Source: CAG-452 sp045531335 (GTDB taxonomy: Bacteria > Bacillota > Clostridia > TANB77 > CAG-508). From it: a DNA stretch of 64,000 bases. The notes under the pieces were generated by a model that saw only the letters and a list, made by a program, of their open reading frames with translations, searched no databases and was not told where the DNA came from. The translations under genes and the position numbers were made by a program. Below are positions 1 through 8,439 of this stretch, one piece after another; position 1 is the stretch's first letter; each line of letters starts with the position of its first letter. The stretch lies in contig JAZSDU010000049.1 in assembly GCA_045531335.1 (NCBI GenBank), positions 1 through 64,000 on the forward strand, written 5' to 3'.

Positions 1-1399
1 CTTTTAATTCTGATAATTCTTTTGATTTTTGTTCTTTTTGTTTATCAAGTTCTTCTATTTTCTCATTTATATATTTAAAAGAAATATTATTTGCTTCTGC
101 AATAGAATTAAGCAAATTACTAATTTGTATGTTAATCTTAATAATTTCGTTTTCTAAAAATTCTTTCTTTTTGAGTAATTCTGTGTCATATTTTTCAGAG
201 TTTTTAATATATTTGTTAATCTTATTTGTTATATTTTTTGAATTAAAATATTTTTTGATATCATTTAAAACAATTTCTTCTAATTTAGGAACAGATATCA
301 TTTTATTATTACAAACTTTCGCACCTAAATTTCTTTTATTACTGCATATTAAATAATAGTATTGAACACCTAGTTTATTTTTGCAACCTTGTGTAACCAT
401 ATTAGAGCCACATTTACATTTTACTAATCCGCACAAGAATGAAATTTTAGAAGAATTAGTACGTGGAGGCAATACTTTTCTTTTGCCTTTGATATTTTGA
501 GCCCTAAACCAATCCTCGTTTGAAATAATAGGTTCACAATTAATTAATGAAAGGTACATATCGCTAAAATCTCTTAATGCTTTTACTTTTACGTTCTTTT
601 TAGTCTTTCCAAATAAATTAGCTGTCATAGATCCATCAAAACTTTCTAGACTATTTGTTATGTTAGCACCTAAATTGTTATAATATTCAAATATTTTAGA
701 AGATGCATTTGTATAAATAGGTCTAGACAGTATTGCGTTGATAGCATTTATCCCCCAAAGTCCCGTTTTCTTTAGTGTAGGAATATTTTCATCATTTAAT
801 TGTTGAGCTATTTTCCTCATACTAATATTGTCATTTATATACATATCAAAAATTCTTTTTACAATTTTTGATTCTTCTTTATCTACAACTAATATAGAGT
901 GCCTTTTATTATCTTTTCCAACAATGTGTTTTATTTTATAACCATAAGGAGCATAACCACCAGCCCAATATCCATTGTTAGCTCTGTAATAATAATTATC
1001 TGTGACACGTTCGACAATAGTTTCTCTTTCAAGCTGTGCAAAGGTCATTACAATGTTAATCATAGCCCTACCCATAGGAGTATCCGTGTCAAAGTTTTCA
1101 GTAGCTGAAACAAATTTTACGTTATATTCATCAAACATAATTAGAAGTTGAGAAAAGTCTGCAATACTTCTACTAATACGGTCTAATCTATATGCAATTA
1201 CTTTTTTTACAAGTCCTGATTTAATATCTTCAAGAAGTTTAGTGAATTGAGGTCTATTAATGTTTTTACCAGAATAACCAGCATCTTTATATATTTTATA
1301 ATCAGCATCATTACAAAAGGACTTACATTTTTCTATTTGTGCTTCAATACTTACACTATCTTTCTTTTCGATAGATTGTCTTGCGTAGATAGCTATCAT
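1..1399 (-). CDS. Large serine recombinase (prophage integrase), C-terminus cut by window edge
   Basis: Site-specific recombinase that would integrate and excise the prophage. The reverse-strand ORF starts at ATG 1399 (MIAIYARQS...) and stays open to the edge, giving about 466 residues. The resolvase domain has the catalytic serine in YARQS (residue 9), followed by the SIEAQ motif and the conserved YRLDRISRS. After it comes the recombinase domain, then a zinc beta-ribbon (VKCKCGS about residue 330, later LICSNK and KVC), then a lysine- and glutamate-rich coiled coil at the cut end. This is the serine-integrase domain order. It lies next to the repressor on the same strand, as expected for a lysogeny module. 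Confidence 0.95.
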   Translation of the reverse strand, partial: MIAIYARQSIEKKDSVSIEAQIEKCKSFCNDADYKIYKDAGYSGKNINRPQFTKLLEDIKSGLVKKVIAYRLDRISRSIADFSQLLIMFDEYNVKFVSATENFDTDTPMGRAMINIVMTFAQLERETIVERVTDNYYYRANNGYWAGGYAPYGYKIKHIVGKDNKRHSILVVDKEESKIVKRIFDMYINDNISMRKIAQQLNDENIPTLKKTGLWGINAINAILSRPIYTNASSKIFEYYNNLGANITNSLESFDGSMTANLFGKTKKNVKVKALRDFSDMYLSLINCEPIISNEDWFRAQNIKGKRKVLPPRTNSSKISFLCGLVKCKCGSNMVTQGCKNKLGVQYYYLICSNKRNLGAKVCNNKMISVPKLEEIVLNDIKKYFNSKNITNKINKYIKNSEKYDTELLKKKEFLENEIIKINIQISNLLNSIAEANNISFKYINEKIEELDKQKEQKSKELSELK

Positions 1400-1409
1400 A
1401 AAAACACCT

Positions 1410-2021
1410 CTATTCAAATACTCCTTTTATTTCTGCTTTTCTTACTCTACCTATAATTTTTACAGGTATATTTTTCATATCTTCAAATGTAAATTTTTTT
1501 ACAGGGTAATACGGATTCATGGAATGAAGTTCGATACCTTCACTGGTTTTTACTACTTTTTTTACTGTAGCTTCTTCGCCATTTATGAGTATTACAGCAG
1601 TCTGTCCACTTTCTACATCATCTTGATTATGAACAATAACTATATCGCCTGCATTAAGAATAGGAAGCATACTATCTCCTGTTATTCTCAATGCATAATA
1701 TTCCTTTATATTAGGTAATTCTTCTTTTAATGTTATATAGTCAATAATATTCTCTTCTGCCAACCAATCATATCCAGCTTTTACAGTTCCTAGAACTGGT
1801 ATTTTAGCAATATGAACAATCGCATTTCTTACATCTGTCTTGCATAATAAATAGTCAACAGTGACGTTGAAGAATTTTGCTAGTTCAATAATATATTTTG
1901 TTGGGATATCTCTTTTTCCATTTTCATAAAGTCCAACTGCTTGAGAAGTAATTCCTAGAAGTTTTCCAATATCTGCTTGATTTAAATCTTTTTCTTCTCT
2001 TAAGAATTTAATTCTATTCAT
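1410..2021 (-). CDS. CI/LexA-like phage repressor with S24 self-cleaving peptidase
   Basis: 203 aa. Residues 1-65 are an XRE helix-turn-helix (the ITSQAVGLYENGKR recognition region). The C-terminal half is an S24 peptidase: cleavage site Ala-Gly in GTVKAGYD, catalytic Ser in TGDSMLP, catalytic Lys in EEATVKKV. In this family DNA damage triggers RecA-assisted self-cleavage and prophage induction. The start is supported by an AAGGTGG site upstream. It is divergent from the Cro-like gene at 2238 across a region with four copies of an AAACAA/TTGTTT palindrome, its likely operators. Confidence 0.95.
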   Translation of the reverse strand: MNRIKFLREEKDLNQADIGKLLGITSQAVGLYENGKRDIPTKYIIELAKFFNVTVDYLLCKTDVRNAIVHIAKIPVLGTVKAGYDWLAEENIIDYITLKEELPNIKEYYALRITGDSMLPILNAGDIVIVHNQDDVESGQTAVILINGEEATVKKVVKTSEGIELHSMNPYYPVKKFTFEDMKNIPVKIIGRVRKAEIKGVFE

Positions 2022-2058
2022 AATTAACCACCTTAAATTAACTTATATTATATATTAT

Positions 2059-2220
2059 AAAACAATTTGTTTTATTTGTAAAGATTTTTTTAAAACTTTT
2101 TTCTTACTCTCCCAGCATTTTGAAACAATTTGTTTTAAAAATATAAAAAATTTTCAAAAAAAGTGTTGACAGGAAACAAATTGTTTGATAATATGGTCAC
2201 AGTTAAAAACAAAATGTTTT
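2059..2220. promoter_or_regulatory. Four palindromic operators in the lysogeny switch region
   Basis: Near-identical palindromes AAAACAATTTGTTTT (2059-2073), GAAACAATTTGTTTT (2122-2136), AAACAAATTGTTT (2174-2186) and AAAACAAAATGTTTT (2206-2220) fill the gap between the divergent repressor and Cro-like genes. The third sits inside the rightward promoter spacer and the fourth just before the Cro-like ribosome site, so occupancy would block early transcription. Assignment to the 1410-2021 repressor is inference from position. Confidence 0.85.
2166..2194 (+). promoter_or_regulatory. Early rightward prophage promoter (PR-like)
   Basis: TTGACA (2166-2171), 17-bp spacer, TAATAT (2189-2194): a near-consensus sigma-A promoter pointing at the Cro-like gene. 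The spacer holds an operator palindrome. Confidence 0.9.
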
Positions 2221-2237
2221 AAAAAAGGAGGGATAAA

Positions 2238-2456
2238 ATGAAAACAAAAACATTGAAGCAGTTAAGAGAAAAGAAAAAATTGACCCAAGAACAAGCTTCA
2301 AAAGAATTGGATATTACAAAAGAATATTTATCAATGTTAGAAAGAGCAGAAAGAAATCCGAGCGACAAGATGAAAGAAAAAATGGCAGATTTATATGGAT
2401 GTAAAACTGTAGATATTTTTTTAGCTTGCAAAGAAACAAAATGTTTCAAACAATAA
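2238..2456 (+). CDS. Cro-like XRE-family regulator
   Basis: 72-aa single-domain helix-turn-helix protein (LTQEQASKELDITKEYLSMLERAERNPS). It is the first gene of the rightward early operon, behind an AAGGAGGG site. Position opposite the S24 repressor and shared operators suggest the Cro role of the lysis-lysogeny switch; this role is inferred. Confidence 0.9.
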   Translation: MKTKTLKQLREKKKLTQEQASKELDITKEYLSMLERAERNPSDKMKEKMADLYGCKTVDIFLACKETKCFKQ

Positions 2457-2540
2457 CAGCAAAATAAAACAAATTGATTAAACAATTCTAAACAATAAGG
2501 ACAATCAATATGAATACAAATTAAGAAAGGAGCTGATTTT

Positions 2541-2687
2541 ATGAAAAAAGAATACAAAGTCACAAGACATATAGTAGAAAGTACAGAAGAAGAAAAAGAG
2601 ATAGTTTATAAACAGTTAGCTAATTTATTCATAAACATGGCTCTAAAAGAAAAGGAAGTGATAACAAATGAAAAAAGAATTAATTAA
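2541..2687 (+). CDS. Small early phage protein
   Basis: 48-residue charged protein beginning MKKEYKVTRHIVEST, with AAAGGAG 10 bases upstream. It overlaps the next ORF in another frame. Family not recognised; kept because of the ribosome site and the tight early-operon packing. Confidence 0.55.
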   Translation: MKKEYKVTRHIVESTEEEKEIVYKQLANLFINMALKEKEVITNEKRIN

Positions 2688-2778
2688 AATACTATTCCAA
2701 ATAGGAATAACAGTAACATCATTTGCAGGAATATTTATATTAGCCTGTATAAAGAGTGGAATTTATGTAATAGGGTAG
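2668..2778 (+). CDS. Small single-pass membrane protein
   Basis: 36 aa, starting at the ATG inside the end of the previous gene (GGAAGTG upstream). Residues 9-28 form one hydrophobic segment (IGITVTSFAGIFILACI). Function unknown. Confidence 0.55.
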   Translation: MKKELIKILFQIGITVTSFAGIFILACIKSGIYVIG

Positions 2779-2788
2779 GAGGAGAAGT

Positions 2789-2908
2789 ATGGAAATATTG
2801 GAAATAATAGCGGAATGGGCAGAAGAACACCCTATAAAAGCAATGTTCTTCATTACTATACCAGTATGTATTATAACAAGCCTTCTAACAACATTGTTAA
2901 TATTGTAG
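2789..2908 (+). CDS. Small membrane protein
   Basis: 39 aa behind a strong GGAGGAG site. An acidic N-terminus (MEILEIIAEWAEEHP) is followed by a single hydrophobic helix to the C-terminus. It converges on the leftward gene ending at 2871 and overlaps its 3' end by 38 bases. Function unknown. Confidence 0.55.
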   Translation: MEILEIIAEWAEEHPIKAMFFITIPVCIITSLLTTLLIL

Positions 2909-3209
2909 TAACAATAGAAATAAAAATTGGAACAATAATACTTTTAAAAAGAAAAGATTTAAATATTTCAACATTAAAAGATTTGTAAGCTAAACCTTTG
3001 TATGTAAGATTAATTGAATAGAAATCATCGTCAGCATAACGAACAGTTATATATTCATTTTTTGAAAGATAGCTTACTATTTCCCAAATGTTTTGAAATG
3101 TTTTATGAGACAAGTATTTTTCAAAAGTTTCAAGGCCTTTAAATTCAATGTTATTTTTAGAAAGTTTAATCAGACAATTTAAAACTTGTTTGCATTGACT
3201 ATTAAGCAT
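2871..3209 (-). CDS. Winged-helix-like protein with C-terminal membrane anchor (leftward cargo)
   Basis: 112 aa from ATG 3209, chosen because GGAGGTG lies directly upstream; the longer frame reading has no site. The first 75 residues are alpha/beta and resemble a small winged helix (LNCLIKLSKNN...IWEIVSYLSKNEYITVRY). The last 25 are hydrophobic (SIIVPIFISIVTTILTMLL). It faces against the early operon, as lysogeny-expressed genes often do; a role in superinfection exclusion is only a guess. Compare the leftward gene at 23667. Confidence 0.75.
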   Translation of the reverse strand: MLNSQCKQVLNCLIKLSKNNIEFKGLETFEKYLSHKTFQNIWEIVSYLSKNEYITVRYADDDFYSINLTYKGLAYKSFNVEIFKSFLFKSIIVPIFISIVTTILTMLLEGLL

Positions 3210-3278
3210 AATAATACACCTCCATATGGAGATATTATACAACAAAATTTTTGTAAAGGAAAGGAGATGAAAAGAGAT

Positions 3279-3488
3279 ATGTTCTTTAGAAAAATAAAAG
3301 AAATGCAAGGATTAATTAACGCAAGAGGAAAAGCATTGAAAGAAGCAAACTACTTGCTTAGAAAAGAAGTAAAAGAAAACGAAACATTAAAAGAAAAAAT
3401 AATAGATTTAGAAAATAATATAGAGCTTTTAGTAAATAATTTAACACCTAAAAAAAGAGAACTAGCAAGACCTGAAAATCAAAACTAG
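3279..3488 (+). CDS. Coiled-coil early phage protein
   Basis: 69 aa from ATG 3279, about 12 bases after AAAGGAG (ATG 3267 sits too close to it). Lys/Glu-rich heptads through most of the length (LRKEVKENETLKEKIIDLENN) predict a coiled coil. No family recognised. Confidence 0.65.
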   Translation: MFFRKIKEMQGLINARGKALKEANYLLRKEVKENETLKEKIIDLENNIELLVNNLTPKKRELARPENQN

Positions 3489-3553
3489 TTCAAAATAAGA
3501 ATTTGTATAAATTCATATATTTTTATATTACCAAAAAGAAAGGAAGATGTCAA

Positions 3554-4057
3554 GTGAGTGATTTAACACTATATAACATAACAAATAAATTTGCCGAATT
3601 AATGGATATGGCAGAAAACGGAGAATTAACAGAAGAACAATACAATGCATTAGGAGAACAATTAGCATTAGAACTACAAGAAAAAAGTTCAAGCATAGTT
3701 GGGTATGTAAGAAATTCAGAATTATTAATCGAAGCTATGAAAGCAGAAGAAAAAAGAATATCAGATTTAAGAAAAGCTGGAGAAAAGAAAGTTGAAAAAT
3801 TTAAACAATATGTAAAAGACAATATGGAAAAATTAGGATTAAACAAAATTCAAACAGAATTAGGAACATTAAGTGTAACACAAAATCCAATGTCAGTAGA
3901 AATAGAAAATGAAGATGAAATACCAGAAGAATTTAAACAACAAGTAATAACAACAAAGATAGATAAAACAGCAATTAAAAATCATTTTAAGGCAACTAGA
4001 GAAATGATAGCAGGAGTAAAAATAATAGATGACAAAACAAGTTTAAGAATTAAATAG
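3554..4057 (+). CDS. Siphovirus Gp157-like protein
   Basis: 167 aa from GTG 3554, chosen because AAAGGAAG lies 8 bases upstream. It resembles the Siphovirus Gp157 family: N-terminal TLYNITNKFAELMDMAE, central helical region, and the conserved end (TELGTLSVTQNP, then VITTKIDKTAIKNHFKAT). In other phages this gene sits just before recombination genes, as it does here before the Sak4-like ATPase. Its biochemical role is not established. Confidence 0.85.
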   Translation: MSDLTLYNITNKFAELMDMAENGELTEEQYNALGEQLALELQEKSSSIVGYVRNSELLIEAMKAEEKRISDLRKAGEKKVEKFKQYVKDNMEKLGLNKIQTELGTLSVTQNPMSVEIENEDEIPEEFKQQVITTKIDKTAIKNHFKATREMIAGVKIIDDKTSLRIK

Positions 4058-4066
4058 GAGGAGAAT

Positions 4067-4696
4067 ATGGGAATACCAGTATTAATTTTAGGAGAAAGTG
4101 GTAGTGGTAAATCAGCAAGTTTAAGAAACTTTGAACAAGAAGAAGTAGGAATATTTAATGTAGCAGGAAAACCATTACCATTCAAAAAACAGTTAAAAAA
4201 AGTAAATAATTCTACATATGCAGATATTATCAAAGGCTTAAAGCTAGGGAAAATAAATACTTACGTAATAGATGATAGTCAATATTTAATGGCCTTTGAA
4301 ATGTTTGATAAGGCAAAAGAAACAGGATATGGAAAATTTACAGATGTAGCATTAAACTTTAGAAATTTAGTAGATTTCATTATAAAAGGAACACCAGATG
4401 ATTACATAGTTTATTTCTTACATCATACTGAAACAACAGAAACAGGAAAAATAAAAGCTAAAACATCAGGAAAGATGTTAGATAATCAATTAACTTTAGA
4501 AGGATTATTTTCAATAGTTTTACTTTGTAAAACAGATGGTAAAGAACATTATTTTGAAACACAAAGTGATGGATATACGACTTGTAAAAGCCCAATGGAA
4601 ATGTTTGAAAACAAAATAGATAATGACTTAAAAATGGTAGATACAACTATCAGAGAATATTATGAATTAAATAAGGGAGGAAATGAAAATGAATAA
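4067..4696 (+). CDS. Sak4-type RecA-fold ATPase (phage recombination)
   Basis: 209 aa. Walker A GESGSGKS at residues 9-16, Walker B-like TYVIDDSQYL near 65-74, and a conserved HHTE near 124. Length and layout fit the Sak4 single-strand annealing or recombination ATPases. It stands between Gp157 and an SSB-like protein, the usual phage recombination cassette, and overlaps the next gene by 8 bases, suggesting translational coupling. Confidence 0.85.
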   Translation: MGIPVLILGESGSGKSASLRNFEQEEVGIFNVAGKPLPFKKQLKKVNNSTYADIIKGLKLGKINTYVIDDSQYLMAFEMFDKAKETGYGKFTDVALNFRNLVDFIIKGTPDDYIVYFLHHTETTETGKIKAKTSGKMLDNQLTLEGLFSIVLLCKTDGKEHYFETQSDGYTTCKSPMEMFENKIDNDLKMVDTTIREYYELNKGGNENE

Positions 4697-5234
4697 ACCA
4701 CAAGGATATGATGAAGCACAAGCTTTCACAGGAGATTTTGAAGCACTAAAACTAGGAGGACATATTTGTAAAATAATAGATGCAGTAGAAGGAACAACAC
4801 AAAACGGACATGGATATTTAGATATCTTATTTGACATAGAAGAAGGAGAACAAGCAGGATATTACACAAAAAGATTTGAAGAAATGAATAAAAACGGACA
4901 AGCTAAATGGCAAGGTACATACAGACAATTTACAGGTGGAAATAGTACACCATACTTTAAAGGAATGATAGAAAACATAGAAAAATCAAATGTAGGATAT
5001 CAATTCAATTTTGATGAAAAAACATTAATAGGAAAATTATTTGGTGGAGTATTTGGAAGAGAACAATACAAGAATCAACAAGGAGAAATAAAATTTGCTA
5101 CAAAATGTAGAACAATTAGAACAGTAGAAGCAATTAGAGAAGGAGTTGAAATTCCAGAAGATAAACTGTTACCTACAGAACAAAACAATGATTTCTTTAG
5201 TCCTGTATCAAGTGATGATGAATTACCTTTCTAG
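4689..5234 (+). CDS. DUF669-like single-stranded DNA-binding protein
   Basis: 181 aa from ATG 4689, 8 bases after GGAGG (the upstream ATG 4683 is only 2 bases away). The body matches the DUF669 phage family (FEALKLGGHICKIIDA; WQGTYRQFTGGN; GKLFGGVFGREQ). It ends in an acidic tail, SSDDELPF, like the C-terminal tip of bacterial SSB that recruits partner proteins. Pairing with Sak4 supports an SSB function in phage recombination. Confidence 0.85.
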   Translation: MNKPQGYDEAQAFTGDFEALKLGGHICKIIDAVEGTTQNGHGYLDILFDIEEGEQAGYYTKRFEEMNKNGQAKWQGTYRQFTGGNSTPYFKGMIENIEKSNVGYQFNFDEKTLIGKLFGGVFGREQYKNQQGEIKFATKCRTIRTVEAIREGVEIPEDKLLPTEQNNDFFSPVSSDDELPF

Positions 5235-5246
5235 GAGGTAATTCTT

Positions 5247-5570
5247 ATGTGGGAAGAAATAGAGAAATATAATAACTTGCTTGAAACTGCAGTGACTGAA
5301 ATGAAATCTAGAAGCAAGAAACTTGCAGAAACAGAATACTATTACAGAATGGCATTAAGCAAAAGATTAACAGAATTAAGAGCAGAAGGACAAGCGGTCA
5401 CACATTTAGCAGATATAGCAAGAGGAGAACCAGAAATAGCAAAATTAAGATTAAGTAGAGATGTTGCGAAAGGTTTATATGATAGCTCACAAGAGGCAAT
5501 AAATGTTTATAAGATTAAAATAAGAGTTTTAGAAAACCAATATGCACGTGAATGGGGTGCATGTAAATGA
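5247..5570 (+). CDS. Conserved small phage protein upstream of HNH gene
   Basis: 107 aa, mostly helical. Its sequence (KSRSKKLAETEYYYRMALSK, then HLADIARGEP, then YKIKIRVLENQY) looks like a family often found in this early-region position. It overlaps the HNH gene by 4 bases (ATGA). Function unknown. Confidence 0.75.
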   Translation: MWEEIEKYNNLLETAVTEMKSRSKKLAETEYYYRMALSKRLTELRAEGQAVTHLADIARGEPEIAKLRLSRDVAKGLYDSSQEAINVYKIKIRVLENQYAREWGACK

Positions 5571-5878
5571 AACATAGAAGAACAAAAGCGACAGATATAC
5601 CAAAACAAGTAAGAATGGCAGTAGCAATAAGAGATAACGGCAGATGCATTATATGTGGACAACAAGGTATAAGCAATGCGCATTATATAAAACGTAGTCA
5701 AGGTGGATTAGGTATAGAAGAAAACATTGTGACACTTTGCCCTAGATGCCATTATGAAGAAGATTTTGGTAAGAATTGCAAAGAATATGAAAAGAAAGTT
5801 AAAGAATACTTACAAAACTATTATGGTTCAAAATGGAAAGAAGAAAATTTAATATTTAAGAAATACAGCAGGGTTTAG
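5567..5878 (+). CDS. HNH-type zinc nuclease
   Basis: 103 aa. Zinc-binding CIICG (residues 25-29) and CPRCH (about 58-62) flank NAHYIKRSQGG and EENIVTLC, the HNH core. In phages such proteins act in recombination (NinG-like) or packaging. Position in the recombination and replication block favours the former, but cannot settle it. Confidence 0.85.
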   Translation: MKHRRTKATDIPKQVRMAVAIRDNGRCIICGQQGISNAHYIKRSQGGLGIEENIVTLCPRCHYEEDFGKNCKEYEKKVKEYLQNYYGSKWKEENLIFKKYSRV

Positions 5879-5903
5879 ACAAAAGTTTAAGCCCTGTATT
5901 TTT
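5861..5903 (+). terminator. Stem-loop terminator after HNH gene
   Basis: AATACAG.AGGG.TTA pairs with TAAGCCCTGTATT, followed by TTTTT. It overlaps the HNH stop, so it may attenuate between recombination and replication genes. Confidence 0.75.
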
Positions 5904-5918
5904 GCGAAAGGAGAAAGC

Positions 5919-6495
5919 ATGGAAGGCTGGATAAGTTTATATAGAAAAATACAAGACCATTGGCTATGGAAACAAAAAAGAAAATTCAGCCAATTTGAAG
6001 CATGGTTATCGTTGTTGTTTAAAGCAAGTTATAAAGATAGACAAATGATGCTAGATGGAAAATTAACAGATTTAAAAGCAGGAGAATTTATAACTTCAGA
6101 AGTTAAATTATCACAAGAATGGGGTTGGAGTAGGAACACAGTTAGGAAATTTTTAAGAACATTAGAAAGTCAAAAAATGTTGTCAAGGGATTGCACAACA
6201 AAATATACAAGTCTAACCATTGTAAATTGGGCATCTTACCAAATTCCACAACAGCAGAATGAACAACGGATTGAACAACAGAATGAACAACAGCGTGAAC
6301 ACAAACAATAATATAAACAATATAAATAATATTTATTTATCTTTATTAAATAAATATAAGCAAAATTTTCCAAGAACATTTAATGAAAAAGTTCAAAGAA
6401 TAGCAGAGATAAAAAATAGTTTAGATTATCAAAGATTAAGTATAGAGGAACAAGATAAATTATTTTTAGAATTAACAGCTTACAAAGGAGGTTAA
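5919..6495 (+). CDS. Phage replication initiator-like protein, read through a +1 shift at CGGA 6267
   Basis: The N-terminal 116 codons match phage replisome-organiser proteins (MEGWISLYRKIQDHWLW; FSQFEAWLSLLFKA; WGWSRNTVRKFLRTLE, a winged helix). The zero frame then meets CAA-CGG and runs out in repeats at 6311. Omitting the C at 6267 continues as GLNNRMNNSVN, a low-complexity Asn linker, then LNKYKQNFPRTFNEKVQRI to 6495, a helical C-terminal domain expected for this family; total about 191 aa. The Asn-rich linker after the wing is typical of such initiators. The break is the first of 17 identical sites in the window. Confidence 0.8.
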
Positions 6496-6499
6496 GTAA

Positions 6500-6832
6500 A
6501 TGAATACAATAACATTCAAAACAAGACATAAAAGTTTTATAGAAATGAAAGAACATTTAAGCGATAGGCACAAAGCAGTTTTAGATGTATTAAAAGATAA
6601 AGAAATGACAACACGAGAGATAGCACAAGAGTTATATAAAAGGCATTATACAAATACAGCAGATGTAAATAATGCAAGGCCACGAATTACAGAATTAGAA
6701 TATTTAGGATTTGTGGTTGCAGAAAAAACAAAAAAATGCAAGATAACAAACAAAGAGGTAGCAGTATATAGAGAAACAACAGAAGATGAAAAAAGAATTA
6801 TGGAAAATGAAAACCATATTCCAGGGTATTAG
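6500..6832 (+). CDS. Winged-helix phage protein
   Basis: 110 aa. The centre (HKAVLDVLKDKEMTTREIAQ, then ARPRITELEYLGFV) reads as a winged-helix DNA-binding domain. Likely an early regulator or accessory replication protein. It sits four bases after the replication gene behind AAAGGAGG. Confidence 0.75.
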   Translation: MNTITFKTRHKSFIEMKEHLSDRHKAVLDVLKDKEMTTREIAQELYKRHYTNTADVNNARPRITELEYLGFVVAEKTKKCKITNKEVAVYRETTEDEKRIMENENHIPGY

Positions 6833-6841
6833 GAGGTAGTT

Positions 6842-7018
6842 ATGAAGATAAATAAAATAATATGTGATAAATGTCAAAAAGAAATAGATACAGATAGCGA
6901 AATAAGACTAGATGTTATGAAAAAAGAAAAAAGACCAAGTGGATATAGTTTAGGATTTAAAAAACAAAAACAAATAGATTTGTGCCAAGAATGTTACAAA
7001 AAGATATTTGAGGACTAG
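6842..7018 (+). CDS. Small zinc-ribbon phage protein
   Basis: 58 aa with two CxxC knuckles (ICDKC at residues 7-11, LCQEC near the end) around a basic segment. AGGAGG precedes the start. Function unknown. Confidence 0.7.
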   Translation: MKINKIICDKCQKEIDTDSEIRLDVMKKEKRPSGYSLGFKKQKQIDLCQECYKKIFED

Positions 7019-7021
7019 CCT

Positions 7022-7187
7022 ATGAAATATCTAGAACTAACACGGAATCTGTAAAGAATGTTTAGGCTGTAATAAACTAGAAAATCCATTTTTTACAGGA
7101 GTAAAAGAGTGTGAATATGCAACAGTAGAGCAGATACAAATAGAACAAATGATGATAGGGGGACTAAATGAACAAATACAGAAATAA
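7022..7187 (+). CDS. Small Cys-rich phage protein, +1 shift at CGGA 7043
   Basis: Seven codons (MKYLELT) are followed by in-frame CGG at 7043 and a stop five codons from it. Dropping that C gives GICKECLGCNKLENPFFTG and on to TAA at 7187, 54 aa in all, with the CxxCxxC layout seen in small phage proteins. The downstream frame overlaps the DUF1064 gene start by 20 bases. Without the shift only a 10-residue peptide would be made. Confidence 0.7.
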
Positions 7188-7497
7188 GAAAACACAAATA
7201 GGTATGTATGTATTTGATAGCATAGCAGAAAGCAAAAGATATAAAGAATTAGCATTATTAGAACAGGCAGGACAAATAAAAGGATTAGAATTACAACCAA
7301 AGTTTCTTTTACAGGAAGGATTTAAGAAAAACGGAAAGACATTTAGGAAAATAGAATACATAGCAGATTTCATGTACATAGAAAACGGCAAGGTAATAAT
7401 TGAAGATGTAAAAGGAATGGAAACGGATGTATTTAAGTTAAAAAGAAAAATGTTTGAATATAAGTATCCAGGATTTGAATTAAGAATAGTTAAATAG
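7168..7497 (+). CDS. DUF1064 family protein (PD-(D/E)XK nuclease-like)
   Basis: 109 aa matching DUF1064: KYRNKKTQIGMYVFDSIAES, then SKRYKELALLEQAGQI, then FRKIEYIADFMYI and the IIEDVKG motif. The Asp in IADF and the E-x-K in EDVKG fit a PD-(D/E)XK nuclease core. It is found among phage replication genes and may act as a resolvase-like nuclease; the activity is inferred from the fold. Confidence 0.85.
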   Translation: MNKYRNKKTQIGMYVFDSIAESKRYKELALLEQAGQIKGLELQPKFLLQEGFKKNGKTFRKIEYIADFMYIENGKVIIEDVKGMETDVFKLKRKMFEYKYPGFELRIVK

Positions 7498-7509
7498 GGA
7501 GGAAAACCA

Positions 7510-7794
7510 ATGAAACCAAAAGGAGAAATAACATATAAACCAAACACTACAATAAAGGAGATAAAAACAGCAGTACATATAATATCAGCAATAGCGATAA
7601 TAGTAGCTATTATAGGAATAGTAGTATGTGCAAAACATATAAAATTAGGCATAAAGTATGAAGCACTAAATAAAGAAAAACAAGCATTAGAAGGACTAAC
7701 AGAAACACAAAGCAGTATGATAGCAGATTTAGAAGAAAACTGTAAAGATTTATACATAGAGATAGAAAATTTAAAATTTGGAGGGAATGAATGA
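7510..7794 (+). CDS. Single-pass membrane protein with coiled coil
   Basis: 94 aa. Residues about 21-43 are hydrophobic (TAVHIISAIAIIVAIIGIVV), followed by a coiled-coil tail (EALNKEKQALEGLTETQSS). It overlaps the RNA ligase start. Unknown function. Confidence 0.7.
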   Translation: MKPKGEITYKPNTTIKEIKTAVHIISAIAIIVAIIGIVVCAKHIKLGIKYEALNKEKQALEGLTETQSSMIADLEENCKDLYIEIENLKFGGNE

Positions 7795-8421
7795 TGGTAG
7801 AGTATCACAAAATAGAAACTTTATTTGAAAGAAATGAAAAAACAAAAAAACTAATAGAAGGAAACTTTAGAAATGAAACAGTAAGATTTTTAGAAAATAA
7901 TATGTGGGATTTTACAGAAAAAATAGATGGAACAAATATAAGAATATTATGGGACGGACACAAAGTAACATTTGCAGGAAGAACAGACAGGGCAAACATT
8001 CCAGCAGAATTAAGTAATAGATTGTTTGAATTGTTTGGTGGAGAAACAAACGAGCAATTATTCGAGCAAAAATTTGGAGAAACAGAAGTAATGTTATGCG
8101 GAGAAGGTTATCGGACCTAAAATTCAAAACGGAGGAGCATATAGAGAAAATCAAGATTTTATATTATTCGATGTAATGATTGCAGGAAATTGGCAACCTA
8201 GAGAAAGTGTAGAAGATATAGCAAAATATTTTGGAATAGATATAGTTCCATTAGTATTTTCAGGAACAATACAAGAAGGAATAGACTATGTAAAAACCAA
8301 ACCAGATTCTAAAATAGGAACTGCTAAAAGTGAAGGATTAGTAGGAAGACCAATGGTAGAAATGCAAGATAGAACAGGAAAAAGAGTAATAGTAAAAATT
8401 AAAGTTAGAGATTTTGAATAG
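7791..8421 (+). CDS. Phage RNA ligase (Rnl2-like), +1 shift at CGGA 8112
   Basis: Joins RNA ends by an enzyme-AMP intermediate. Motif I lysine is in EKIDGTNIR (about residue 43), motif IV is KSEGLVGRP, and motif V is VIVKIKVRDF. ORF 1 ends after GEGY; in-frame CGG at 8112 (TAT-C-GGA) must be skipped to give GEGYGPKIQNGGAYRENQDF, the expected motif III region (DFILFDV). Full length about 209 aa, which fits small Rnl2-like ligases. ATG 7791 or 7794 both follow GGAGGG. Such enzymes repair tRNAs cut by host anticodon nucleases; that role here is inferred. Confidence 0.85.
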
Positions 8422-8439
8422 TTGAGTAGGAGGGAATGA

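Noticed and set aside
129..1456. Forward ORFs over the recombinase gene
   Set aside because: Antisense to the conserved recombinase; hydrophobic low-complexity translations.
2219..2563. 114-codon reverse ORF over the Cro-like gene
   Set aside because: Overlaps a real gene and its promoter; no ribosome site; Phe/Leu/Ser-rich as expected from an antisense AT-rich frame.
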